From Seleniivibrio woodruffii (GTDB lineage: Bacteria > Chrysiogenota > Deferribacteres > Deferribacterales > Geovibrionaceae): DNA of 49,397 nt. The translations under genes were made by a program, and so were the position numbers. Shown one piece after another: positions 8,195 to 15,541 of this stretch. The DNA is taken from contig NZ_JAJUIS010000011.1 of the NCBI RefSeq assembly GCF_029267515.1, positions 1 to 49,397 of the forward strand, given 5' to 3'. A model generated the notes under the pieces. It searched no databases. It had not been told where the DNA came from and saw only the letters and a program-made list of their open reading frames with translations. Positions within the stretch are counted from its first letter, which is position 1. The number at the start of each line of letters is the position of its first letter.

Positions 8195-8906
8195 ATTCAT
8201 CCCCCAGATAGGCTTTGATAACCTCTTCCTCGGCGACCACCTTATGGGGGTCTCCTTCGGCTATCTTCTTACCGAAATTGATAACGTACACTTTCTCCGA
8301 CAGGTTCATTATCGCCTGCATAATGTGCTCGACGATTACAATTGAGACCCCTACGGAGTTTATCTTGCGGATAACAGGCAGCATCTCCGCCACTTCGGAG
8401 GGACGAAGACCCGCCATAACCTCATCCAGCAGCAGCAGCTTAGGCTCTGTTGCCAGCGCTCTGGCAAGCTCCAGCCTTTTGCGTTCCGGCAGAGTGAGGT
8501 TCTTTGCGGGAACGTCCTTTTTGTCGTAAAGGTCGATGAGTTTAAGAACCTCCATCGCCTTCTCTTCCGCTACGTCCAGTCTGTTGGTCTTTGCGAAAGC
8601 GCCGACGGTTGTGTTATAGAGCACGGTTTTGTTTGCGAAGGGCTTGACCACCTGAAAGGTTCTGGTCACGCCCAGTTTGCATATGTCATAGGGTCTTTTG
8701 CCCGCAATCTCTGTTCCGTTGAATTTTATGCTCCCTTTGGTGGGGACGTGTGAACCGGCTATGCAGCTGAAAAGGGTCGTTTTGCCTGCACCGTTGGGTC
8801 CTATGATGCCGACAATCTGCCCCTCCTGCACTTCCATATCCACATTGTTGACAGCCGTGAGACCGCCGAACTGTTTCGTTACGCCTTTAACTTCCAAAAG
8901 TGCCAT
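8175..8906 (-). CDS. livG: Branched-chain-type ABC transporter ATPase LivG
   Basis: Second ATPase of the importer, 243 residues. Walker A G-P-N-G-A-G-K-T-T and Walker B L-L-L-D-E-V-M-A-G-L are clear. The signature region reads L-T-L-P-E-R-K-R-L-E, the degenerate form common in LivG. The C-terminus E-A-Y-L-G-like sequence (K-A-Y-L-G-D-E) is also typical. Two bases separate it from livM upstream. Confidence 0.92.
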   Translation of the reverse strand: MALLEVKGVTKQFGGLTAVNNVDMEVQEGQIVGIIGPNGAGKTTLFSCIAGSHVPTKGSIKFNGTEIAGKRPYDICKLGVTRTFQVVKPFANKTVLYNTTVGAFAKTNRLDVAEEKAMEVLKLIDLYDKKDVPAKNLTLPERKRLELARALATEPKLLLLDEVMAGLRPSEVAEMLPVIRKINSVGVSIVIVEHIMQAIMNLSEKVYVINFGKKIAEGDPHKVVAEEEVIKAYLGDEYVANSH

Positions 8907-8908
8907 GA

Positions 8909-9922
8909 TTACGCCCTCCTCCTGTTCTCAATGCGGTCGAAAATAGCGGTAAGCCATTTCGACACAGGCTCAACAAGCCCGCGCGGCTGATAGCGCATAA
9001 CGATAATGAGCACCAGACCGAAGATGATGAGGTGCAGACCGGGGAGCGTATCGCCGAGGTATATCCTCGTAAGCTCGCCAACCGGACGCAGAAGGAACGC
9101 GCCGAGAACGGGACCTAAGATTGTGCTTCTGCCGCCGATGAGGGCGATGAAAGCGATTTCATAGGACATATCAAGCCCCATGATGGATTTCGGGTAGAAA
9201 TACAGAACGAGCTGGGCATAGAAAGTGCCGCCCAGAGCTGTGAGAAAGCAGCTTATCGCCATTGCGATGAGCTTATATTTTGAAACCTTGATACCAAGTG
9301 CCTCAGCAGCTTCCGGCTCTTCGCCGCCGGCAGCAAGGTAGTAGCCCACTTTTGAGCGCATCATGAAAAAGGTCAGTATCAGCACCAGTACAAGCATGGT
9401 GAGAATGATGTAGTAATAAGGAACTTTGCTGAGAAACTGAAAATCTTTGAACGAGTTGCCCACAAGACTGATAAGCAGACCTTTGGGACCGCGAACCTCG
9501 AAAGGACCGAGCTTTTCAATGTTCTCCACAAGCACACGAAGACCCTCCGCAAACGCAATGGTTGCAAGTGCAAAATATGCGCCGCGCAGTTTCAGCGTCG
9601 GGATACCTATCAGCAGACCGAACGCAACGGCAACTATGCCGCCCGCAATCATGCCTACCCAGGGGCTTATGTTGTATGTCAGATAAAGGAGTGTTGAAGT
9701 ATAAGCGCCAAGTCCCACAAATGCGGAATGACCCAGCGGAAGAACCCCGGCGAAGCCGCCAACAAAGTTCCATGAAGAGGTCAGATACGCATAGAAGAAT
9801 ATCAGTATGAATATCTGCAGCATAACGGGGCTTTTAATGAACAGAGGCAGCGCATACAGCACAGCCAGCACAAGCCCTGCGAACACTTTGTGAGTTGTAG
9901 GTACGTTGCTTAAAAATTTCAT
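8909..9922 (-). CDS. livM: Branched-chain-type ABC transporter permease LivM
   Basis: Inner-membrane permease of 337 residues with about nine hydrophobic segments and the LivM loop motif A-A-E-A-L-G-I-K-V-S-K-Y-K. Typical phrases are W-N-F-V-G-G-F-A-G-V-L-P-L-G-H-S-A-F and G-G-R-S-T-I-L-G-P-V-L-G-A. A strong SD (AAGGGGG) precedes the ATG. It forms the translocation pore with LivH. Confidence 0.92.
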   Translation of the reverse strand: MKFLSNVPTTHKVFAGLVLAVLYALPLFIKSPVMLQIFILIFFYAYLTSSWNFVGGFAGVLPLGHSAFVGLGAYTSTLLYLTYNISPWVGMIAGGIVAVAFGLLIGIPTLKLRGAYFALATIAFAEGLRVLVENIEKLGPFEVRGPKGLLISLVGNSFKDFQFLSKVPYYYIILTMLVLVLILTFFMMRSKVGYYLAAGGEEPEAAEALGIKVSKYKLIAMAISCFLTALGGTFYAQLVLYFYPKSIMGLDMSYEIAFIALIGGRSTILGPVLGAFLLRPVGELTRIYLGDTLPGLHLIIFGLVLIIVMRYQPRGLVEPVSKWLTAIFDRIENRRRA

Positions 9923-9934
9923 CCGTGCGCCCCC

Positions 9935-10819
9935 TTAATAATCCTGTCTCAAACCGAAGAGACCGGAAGGTTTAACAAACAGAACCACAAGGAAGAACGC
10001 ATATATAAGCATTTCCGTCCATGTCGCCGCCATAAACTGTGCGCCCACCGTCTCTATGATGCCGATGATGATACCGCCCAGTATCGCGCCGGGGATACTC
10101 CCCAGACCGCCGAGAACAACTATCACGAACGCCTTTATATCGAAAGGAACGCCCACCGTGGGGTAAACGTAATAGAACGGGACAAGGACGCACGCAGCAA
10201 CGCCGCAGCAGGCGCAGCCCATGCCGAACACTATGTTGTAGATGCGGCTCTGTTTGATGCCCATAAGGGTTGCCGCCTCCCTGTCCAGACTGGTCGCGCG
10301 GACAGCCTTTCCCATACGCGAATGTTTAAGGAACCAGTAAAGGTATACACCGAGCAGAAAAGTTATCCCCGCTCCTATCAGTTTTGCCACCGGAAAATAC
10401 ATCTCCGCGATATCAATCATCTTTCCTGTTACAGATGTCTGGGCAACACGGAACTCCGCACCGAAGACAAGCAGGGCAAGGTTGTCCAGAACATACCAGA
10501 TACCCGTTGTGACTATGATGACAGTGATAGGCTCTCTGACATGCTTTTCAGCCTCAAAAATAGGTTTAATGACGATCTTCTGCATGTAATAACCGAAGAA
10601 ATAAAGCAGAGGGACAACAACCACAAGCGCCAGATAGGGGTTAAGCCCTGTCAGCGTAATAAACCAGTATGCAGCGAACATCCCCACCATGAGGATTGAG
10701 CCGTGAGCAAAGTTTACCACCTTCATCACCCCGAATATCAGGGTAAGCCCCACCGCAGTGAGTCCGTAAATCGAACCCATGAGTATGCCGTTGATGACGG
10801 ATTCTATATAGCCGATCAT
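9935..10819 (-). CDS. livH: Branched-chain-type ABC transporter permease LivH
   Basis: Permease of 294 residues. Family motifs are G-L-T-A-V-G-L-T-L-I-F-G-V-M-K-V-V-N-F-A-H-G near the N-terminus, R-A-T-S-L-D-R-E-A-A-T-L-M-G-I and G-G-L-G-S-I-P-G-A-I-L-G-G. It pairs with LivM. A GC-rich hairpin in the 68-bp gap after livK probably lowers its expression relative to the binding protein. Confidence 0.92.
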   Translation of the reverse strand: MIGYIESVINGILMGSIYGLTAVGLTLIFGVMKVVNFAHGSILMVGMFAAYWFITLTGLNPYLALVVVVPLLYFFGYYMQKIVIKPIFEAEKHVREPITVIIVTTGIWYVLDNLALLVFGAEFRVAQTSVTGKMIDIAEMYFPVAKLIGAGITFLLGVYLYWFLKHSRMGKAVRATSLDREAATLMGIKQSRIYNIVFGMGCACCGVAACVLVPFYYVYPTVGVPFDIKAFVIVVLGGLGSIPGAILGGIIIGIIETVGAQFMAATWTEMLIYAFFLVVLFVKPSGLFGLRQDY

Positions 10820-10840
10820 AATAATAACTCCCGTAAAAAC

Positions 10841-10873
10841 ACGGGTCAGGGGGTTAAAACTCCCCCAACCCGT
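10841..10873 (-). terminator. Intra-operon hairpin between livK and livH
   Basis: Near-perfect stem: ACGGGT-C-AGGGGG (10841-10853) pairs with TCCCCC-A-ACCCGT (10861-10873), loop about 7 nt, and no T-tract follows. Such structures downstream of binding-protein genes usually stabilise the upstream message or partly attenuate, giving an excess of binding protein over permease. Confidence 0.7.
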
Positions 10874-10887
10874 TCTATGAATGGTTC

Positions 10888-12126
10888 TTATTTATTCGGT
10901 TGGGGGAATACTACTTTGTATCCTGCCCTTCTTACGTTTTTGGGCCATACGGTGATTCTTTCCATCTTGCCGTCTTTGCCGCTTCTAACCTGAACTATAA
11001 CAAGGCTTGCGTTCTTGTTCTGTCCTGTCTGGTCAAACTGGATACAGTTGTATGCCAGAAGACCTGTTTTTCCGCCGCAAAGTTTCGTAGATGCAAGAGC
11101 CTTGCGCAGAGCGTTGGGGTCGGTTGATTTTGCTCTTTCCAGAACATCTTTGACAAGGTACATGGAAGCGTATGCGTCAACAGCTTCACCTGTGAGGTTA
11201 TATCCGTAGAGTTTTTTGAACTTCTCGTTTGTCTCTTTCAGACCGGGTCTGTTGAGGTCTGTCTCCCACTCGACTATGTCGAACAGATATTCAGCACTTT
11301 TACCCACAGCAGCCAGATATGAAGGGTCTGCGTGTCCGCCGCCGGATGTTACGATGGCTTTAACGTTTACCTTGAGGTCTGTCATTGTTTTTGTAAGGAG
11401 AATCGCGTCAGCCGCGTTTGAAGTCATGAAGACAACGTCGGGGTTGGAGCGTTTCAGTTTCAGAACAACTGGTGTAAGGTCGCTTGCTGTGCTGGGATAG
11501 GGTTCGTCAAGAACAACCTGATATCCTGCGGCTTTCGCCAGCCCACGCCATTTTTCAGCGAAACCTGTTCCCCAGTCGCCGTTTTCGTAAACGAAAGCAA
11601 CTTTTTTAATGGGGGTTTTAAATTCTTTCTGCATATCTGAAAGGAAGCGGAACTGGTCGCGTGTCCACCATGAGTCTTTTGCGGCGATACGGAATACGTT
11701 TTTGAAGCCCCTTTCTGTTATGGTGTCACGAACGGAAACCTCAACAACGAAGGGAACGCCGTAGCGCTCTGCAACCTGAGTCGCAGGGTAGGTTACTGAT
11801 GAGTTCCATGCTCCTGTAAGCATGGCTACCTTTTCGGTGCTGATGAAGCGTTCAGTCTCAGTAACGCCTGTTGTGGGGTCGCCTTTGCTGTCGGCAAAGA
11901 GAAGTTTCAGTTTAGCACCGCCGAGTGCCTTGATACCGCCGGCTTTGTTGATCTCGTCAACAGCCATTTCTCTCGCCTGTTTGCCCTGAATACCGACGGA
12001 TGCCGAAGGTCCGGACAGGGGGAGTATGTTACCGATCTTAACCACTTTTTCTGCAGCGTAAGCAGAAAAAGATGCTGTTCCCATTGCCAGTACGATGGCA
12101 GGAACGATGAATTTCTTCAGATTCAT
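10888..12126 (-). CDS. livK: Amino-acid ABC transporter substrate-binding protein (LivK-like)
   Basis: Periplasmic binding protein of 412 residues with a clear Sec signal (M-N-L-K-K-F then a hydrophobic core, cleavage after A-Y-A-A). The mature part begins V-V-K-I-G-N-I-L-P-L-S-G-P-S-A-S-V-G, the classic start of type I leucine/amide-binding proteins. The ligand cannot be read from sequence. Neighbouring GABA-type aminotransferase and aldehyde dehydrogenase genes, and the amino-acid-type sensor of the linked kinase, make an amino acid (possibly omega-amino) likely. The SD is AGGAGGG. No promoter was found in the 127-bp gap, so it is probably read from the aminotransferase promoter. Confidence 0.9.
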   Translation of the reverse strand: MNLKKFIVPAIVLAMGTASFSAYAAEKVVKIGNILPLSGPSASVGIQGKQAREMAVDEINKAGGIKALGGAKLKLLFADSKGDPTTGVTETERFISTEKVAMLTGAWNSSVTYPATQVAERYGVPFVVEVSVRDTITERGFKNVFRIAAKDSWWTRDQFRFLSDMQKEFKTPIKKVAFVYENGDWGTGFAEKWRGLAKAAGYQVVLDEPYPSTASDLTPVVLKLKRSNPDVVFMTSNAADAILLTKTMTDLKVNVKAIVTSGGGHADPSYLAAVGKSAEYLFDIVEWETDLNRPGLKETNEKFKKLYGYNLTGEAVDAYASMYLVKDVLERAKSTDPNALRKALASTKLCGGKTGLLAYNCIQFDQTGQNKNASLVIVQVRSGKDGKMERITVWPKNVRRAGYKVVFPQPNK

Positions 12127-12166
12127 AGTGTACCCTCCTTTTTATTTTCACCGCCATAAAGCGGTA

Positions 12167-12246
12167 ATGAGACTGCTTCGGACTGAAGCCCTCGCAGAGA
12201 CGTTAATTTGCCTTCGCGAGGAGCCGCAGCGACGACACAATCTCAT
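12167..12246. repeat. Dispersed inverted-repeat element, copy 1
   Basis: 80-bp imperfect palindrome beginning ATGAGACTGCTTCGG and ending CGACACAATCTCAT, whose reverse complement restores the opening. It lies between the aminotransferase stop and livK. The same motif recurs at 13855-13931 and 15499-15528. It resembles the widespread GAGATTGCTTCG-type intergenic repeats of anaerobic Gram-negatives. Confidence 0.8.
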
Positions 12247-12253
12247 AAAATTG

Positions 12254-13600
12254 TTACTTACTCAGTACCTTGCGCACTGCTTTTTCGAATATGCTCATAG
12301 CCTGCTCAAACTGTGCGTCGGTCAGCACCACAGGGGGAAGCATACGGATAACGTTGCCGAATATTCCGGCGCCTATAAGCAGAAGCCCCTCTTTCTGGCA
12401 CTCCGCTATTATTGACGTAACACTGTATTTGTCAGGTTCCTTAGTGGTTGTATCTTTGATGAACTCAATGCCTATCATGCTGCCGAGGTTGCGAACGTCG
12501 CCTATCACGGGGAACTCAGCCTGAAGTGCCTTAACGCGCTCCACTATCCTTTCGCCGAGGTCTGCGGATTTGTCGGCGAGTTTTTCATCTTCCATATACT
12601 TGATGGTCGCCAGCGCCGCTTTGCACGCAACGGGGTTGCCGCCGTATGTGCCGCCGATGCGCCCCGCGCCGACGGAATCCATAACGTCTCTGCGTCCCAC
12701 CACTGCCGAAAGGGGCATACCGGATGCGATTGACTTAGCCATGGTGACAAGGTCGGGAGAAACGTCATAATGATCCATAGCGAACATCTTCCCGGTGCGG
12801 CAGAAGCCCGTCTGAACCTCGTCCGCAATAAGCAGGATGCCGTGTTTGTCACATATTTCGCGAAGCCCTTTCATATATTCTTTGGGTGTGACGTTAAATC
12901 CGCCTTCGCCCTGAACGGGTTCGATGATGATTGCAGCGATGTGCGAAGGGTCAACCTCCGCCGCGAAGAACCTTTCGAAGTAGTCAAGGTATGCTTTCAC
13001 CGCATTCTCTTTGCCGACGTGGAGCTGACCTCTGTAGAGGTTGGGGAATGGAACCTTGTAAACTTCCGGCGCATAGGGACCGAAGCCGTGTTTATAGGGT
13101 TTCACCTTGCTGGTGAGAGACATTGTGAGCAGTGTGCGCCCGTGGAAAGCGGACTCGAAACAGATTATGCCCTGTCTGCCTGTGTATGCTCTGGCGATCT
13201 TAACTGCGTTTTCAACGGCTTCCGCGCCGCTGTTAACAAGCATCGCCTTCTTTTCGAATGTTCCGGGGGCAATCTCTGTGAGTTTTTTGGAAAGCTCAAC
13301 GTAGGAATCGTACATGGAGACCATGAAACAGGAGTGGATGAGGTTTTCCGCCTGCTCCCTGACAGCCGCAACAACGGGTTCGGGGCAATGTCCGGCGGTG
13401 GTTACGCCTATTCCGGCATAGAAATCTATATAGCGGTTGCCGTCAATGTCCTCGATAACAGCGCCCTTAGCCTGTTTGATGAAAATCGGTACGGATGCGC
13501 TTATGCCCGCCGCAACGTAAGCCTCTTTCTTGCGGAGCAGTTCTTTCGTTTTTTCGCTTTGCGGTGCAGATATCTGCGCCAGTTCATCGCCTTTCAGCAT
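12254..13600 (-). CDS. gabT: Class III aminotransferase, 4-aminobutyrate type
   Basis: PLP-dependent aminotransferase of 448 residues. It probably transfers the amino group of GABA or another omega-amino acid to 2-oxoglutarate, giving a semialdehyde that the neighbouring dehydrogenase could oxidise. Seen: N-S-G-A-E-A-V-E-N-A-V-K-I-A (123-136, phosphate loop), I-E-P-V-Q-G-E-G-G, A-D-E-V-Q-T-G-F (Asp260) and the Schiff-base lysine in V-T-M-A-K-S-I-A-S-G-M-P (Lys289). The start is the ATG at 13600, preceded by GGAGG; an upstream in-frame TTG overlaps that SD and is rejected. A sigma-54 promoter lies 41 bp upstream. 5-aminovalerate or other omega-transaminase activity is equally possible. Confidence 0.88.
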   Translation of the reverse strand: MLKGDELAQISAPQSEKTKELLRKKEAYVAAGISASVPIFIKQAKGAVIEDIDGNRYIDFYAGIGVTTAGHCPEPVVAAVREQAENLIHSCFMVSMYDSYVELSKKLTEIAPGTFEKKAMLVNSGAEAVENAVKIARAYTGRQGIICFESAFHGRTLLTMSLTSKVKPYKHGFGPYAPEVYKVPFPNLYRGQLHVGKENAVKAYLDYFERFFAAEVDPSHIAAIIIEPVQGEGGFNVTPKEYMKGLREICDKHGILLIADEVQTGFCRTGKMFAMDHYDVSPDLVTMAKSIASGMPLSAVVGRRDVMDSVGAGRIGGTYGGNPVACKAALATIKYMEDEKLADKSADLGERIVERVKALQAEFPVIGDVRNLGSMIGIEFIKDTTTKEPDKYSVTSIIAECQKEGLLLIGAGIFGNVIRMLPPVVLTDAQFEQAMSIFEKAVRKVLSK

Positions 13601-13640
13601 TTTATCCTCCAAAGAGTTGATGTTATTTAAATCGATTAAA

Positions 13641-13655
13641 GCAACGACCGTGCCA
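13641..13655 (-). promoter_or_regulatory. Sigma-54 promoter of the aminotransferase-liv operon
   Basis: On the minus strand TGGCAC-GGTCG-TTGC, a full match to the -24/-12 consensus. Predicted transcription start is near 13629, leaving a leader of about 29 bases before the ATG at 13600. Confidence 0.9.
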
Positions 13656-13705
13656 CAAGATAACCATCTGATAAAAAAGTGCTTTATTCAAATCACCACC
13701 AATAT

Positions 13706-13743
13706 GTCAATTTTTATTGAAGTCCGCGTCAACAATTATTGAC
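13706..13743. promoter_or_regulatory. Paired activator sites GTCAA-N6-TTGAC (aminotransferase)
   Basis: Two 16-mers lie at 13706-13721 (GTCAA-TTTTTA-TTGAA, one mismatch) and 13728-13743 (GTCAA-CAATTA-TTGAC, perfect), 22 bp apart and so on one helix face. The near edge is 51 bp upstream of the -24 element. A weaker third site (ATAAA-N6-TTGAC) lies at 13758-13773. The same palindrome lies at the same distance from the aldehyde dehydrogenase promoter, which points to the adjacent NtrC-type regulator as the binder. Confidence 0.75.
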
Positions 13744-13771
13744 CCGAAGGGAGACGGATAAACGAAAATTG

Positions 13772-13809
13772 ACGTAAAAAAAGCCCCGTTACCAGTCCGA
13801 TAACGGGGC
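13772..13809 (-). terminator. Terminator of the aldehyde dehydrogenase transcript
   Basis: Stem GCCCCGTTA/TAACGGGGC (13783-13791/13801-13809). Read on the minus strand it is followed by a run of T (complement of 13776-13782). It separates the aldehyde dehydrogenase from the aminotransferase operon, in agreement with the latter having its own promoter. Confidence 0.88.
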
Positions 13810-13854
13810 GAAATGCACGGGTTGACTTTCGTGCAGTTAAGTCTGTTTATCCTG

Positions 13855-13931
13855 ATGAGACTGCTTCGCGCCGCTCGCAGAGACTTACTTTTTCAGTCTT
13901 CGCGAGGGTCGTATACCCGAAGCGATCTCAT
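13855..13931. repeat. Dispersed inverted-repeat element, copy 2
   Basis: 77-bp element starting ATGAGACTGCTTCGCG and ending GAAGCGATCTCAT, an imperfect inverted repeat related to copy 1 (12167-12246). It lies directly after the aldehyde dehydrogenase stop. With the terminator, promoter and activator sites it accounts for most of the 338-bp gap 13601-13938; no small gene was seen there. Confidence 0.8.
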
Positions 13932-13938
13932 TCTCTTA

Positions 13939-15363
13939 TCAGTTTCTGTTTATCATCACCATTTTGATGCTTGTCATATCTTCCATGGCGAAACGCACGC
14001 CTTCCCTTCCGAGACCGGAGAGCTTGTTTCCGCCATAGGGCAGGTGGTCAACTCTGAACGTTGCGGTGTCGTTAATCATAACCCCGCCAACCTCAAGGTC
14101 TTCCACAGCCTCCATTATCTTGTTGATATCTCTGGTGTAAACTCCAGCCTGAAGCCCGAAGTCGGAATCGTTCACGCGTTTGATTGCGTCGCTGAAATTG
14201 TCGTATGCAACTATGGACACAACAGGCGCGAAGGTCTCCATACACATAACCTTCATCTCTTCTGTCACGTTTGTGAGCACTGTCGGTTCAAAGATGTTGC
14301 CGTTGACCTTTCCGCCTGCGGCGAGCACAGCTCCCTGCGCAACCGCCTCGTTCACCCATTCCTCGATACGTTTAAGCTCTTTGCCGTCTATCATGGGTCC
14401 AACATCGCAAGCTGTATCCATGGGGTCGCCCACAACAAGCGCCTTCGTTTTCTCAACAAACGCTTTTGAGAACTCTTCTGCAACTTTTCTGTTAACATAT
14501 ATTCTCTGGAGTGAGATGCACACCTGTCCTGAGTTTGAAAACGCGCTGACGACGCATCTTGCGGCGGCTTTTTCTATATCCGCATCTGCTTCTATGAGAG
14601 TTGCGGAGTTGTTACCGAGCTCAAGCGTAACTTTTTTGATACCCGCTTTTTTGATTATCTGGTCGCCTACACCGGGTGAACCTGTGAAGGTAATCTTTTT
14701 GCATTTCGGGCTTGCCACGATGGTATCGCCCACTGTGCCGCCGGAACCTATAACTACGTTAAGCACGCCTGCGGGGAGTCCCGCCTCCTCCATTATCTCA
14801 GCAAGGATGATTGAGGACAAAGGGGTGCTGGACGCTGGTTTCAGGACAACTGTGTTGCCTGTCGCGATCGCAGGTGCGACCTTGTGCGCAACGAGGTTGA
14901 GGGGGAAGTTGAACGGAGTGATTGCTCCGATGACCCCCAGAGGTTCTCTGATGAAGTAGCCCACGCGGTTTTCTCCGAATGCGCTCGCATCCACAGGGAT
15001 GGTCTCGCCGTGAATCCTTTTTGCCTCTTCGGCTGCGAATTTGAATGTTTCCGCACTGCGGTATACTTCGTTCATGGAAAATTTCCACGCTTTTCCAGCT
15101 TCTTTTGATATTATCTCCGCTATCTCCTCTTTTCTTGCGAGGATAAGGTCGGACGTCTTTTCAAGTATCTCCGCTTTTTTATGTGCGGGGCATTTTCTGA
15201 AAGTTTTGAAAGCCTCTTCCGCAATGTCTATGGCTCTCTGAGTCTCCTTTTCGTCCGCCACCGGCACGTCGGCGAAGACTTCGTTGTTATACTTGTTCTT
15301 CACCTCAAGTTTTTTAGCGGAATCGACCCACTCCCCTCCGATCAAAGTCCTGTAATGCTTCAT
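13939..15363 (-). CDS. NAD(P)-dependent aldehyde dehydrogenase (semialdehyde type)
   Basis: Aldehyde dehydrogenase of 474 residues, normal full length. Catalytic residues are present: Asn152 (P-F-N-F-P-L-N), Glu248 (L-E-L-G-N-N) and Cys282 (N-S-G-Q-V-C-I-S). The C-terminal P-Y-G-G-N-K-L-S-G-L-G-R-E-G is typical of the lactaldehyde/succinate-semialdehyde branch. Next to a GABA-type aminotransferase and under an equivalent sigma-54 promoter, it most likely oxidises the semialdehyde formed by transamination. The exact aldehyde and cofactor cannot be read from the sequence. GAGGTG precedes the ATG. It has its own terminator. Confidence 0.88.
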   Translation of the reverse strand: MKHYRTLIGGEWVDSAKKLEVKNKYNNEVFADVPVADEKETQRAIDIAEEAFKTFRKCPAHKKAEILEKTSDLILARKEEIAEIISKEAGKAWKFSMNEVYRSAETFKFAAEEAKRIHGETIPVDASAFGENRVGYFIREPLGVIGAITPFNFPLNLVAHKVAPAIATGNTVVLKPASSTPLSSIILAEIMEEAGLPAGVLNVVIGSGGTVGDTIVASPKCKKITFTGSPGVGDQIIKKAGIKKVTLELGNNSATLIEADADIEKAAARCVVSAFSNSGQVCISLQRIYVNRKVAEEFSKAFVEKTKALVVGDPMDTACDVGPMIDGKELKRIEEWVNEAVAQGAVLAAGGKVNGNIFEPTVLTNVTEEMKVMCMETFAPVVSIVAYDNFSDAIKRVNDSDFGLQAGVYTRDINKIMEAVEDLEVGGVMINDTATFRVDHLPYGGNKLSGLGREGVRFAMEDMTSIKMVMINRN

Positions 15364-15398
15364 CGTTCACCTCATGAAATCTGATGAAAAGTCAGGAC

Positions 15399-15413
15399 GC
15401 AAGAACAGTGCCA
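15399..15413 (-). promoter_or_regulatory. Sigma-54 promoter of the aldehyde dehydrogenase gene
   Basis: Minus strand TGGCAC-TGTTC-TTGC, a perfect -24/-12 match. Predicted start of transcription is near 15387, about 24 bases before the ATG at 15363. Confidence 0.9.
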
Positions 15414-15441
15414 GAAATAATGATGAAAAGGCAGTATCGGC

Positions 15442-15490
15442 GGCAGTTATGGTTGACGCGGGTCAACTTTTATTGACCCTGCAAGTTGAC
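15442..15490. promoter_or_regulatory. Activator sites GTCAA-N6-TTGAC (aldehyde dehydrogenase)
   Basis: A perfect 16-mer GTCAA-CTTTTA-TTGAC lies at 15462-15477, flanked by half sites TTGAC at 15453-15457 and 15486-15490. The perfect site begins 49 bp upstream of the -24 element, matching the 51-bp spacing at the aminotransferase promoter. These are probably upstream activating sequences of the regulator encoded immediately upstream. Confidence 0.75.
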
Positions 15491-15498
15491 AGAACACG

Positions 15499-15528
15499 AT
15501 GAGATTGCTTCGCTCCGCTCGCAAAGAC
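15499..15528. repeat. Dispersed element, half copy 3
   Basis: ATGAGATTGCTTCGCTCCGC and the following CTCGCAAAGAC match one arm of the elements at 12167 and 13855. The second arm is missing. It lies just after the regulator stop codon. Confidence 0.7.
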
Positions 15529-15541
15529 AACGATATACTCT

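Noticed and set aside
12127-12253. Separate sigma-54 promoter for livK
   Set aside because: No TGGCAC-N5-TTGC-like sequence was found on the minus strand in this gap; the space is taken by the repeat element and the SD.
12770-13630. 286-codon plus-strand open frame
   Set aside because: It lies fully opposite the aminotransferase gene, has no family motifs and no SD, and looks like an antisense shadow. The same holds for other long antisense frames, for example 14180-14959 and 22647-23390.
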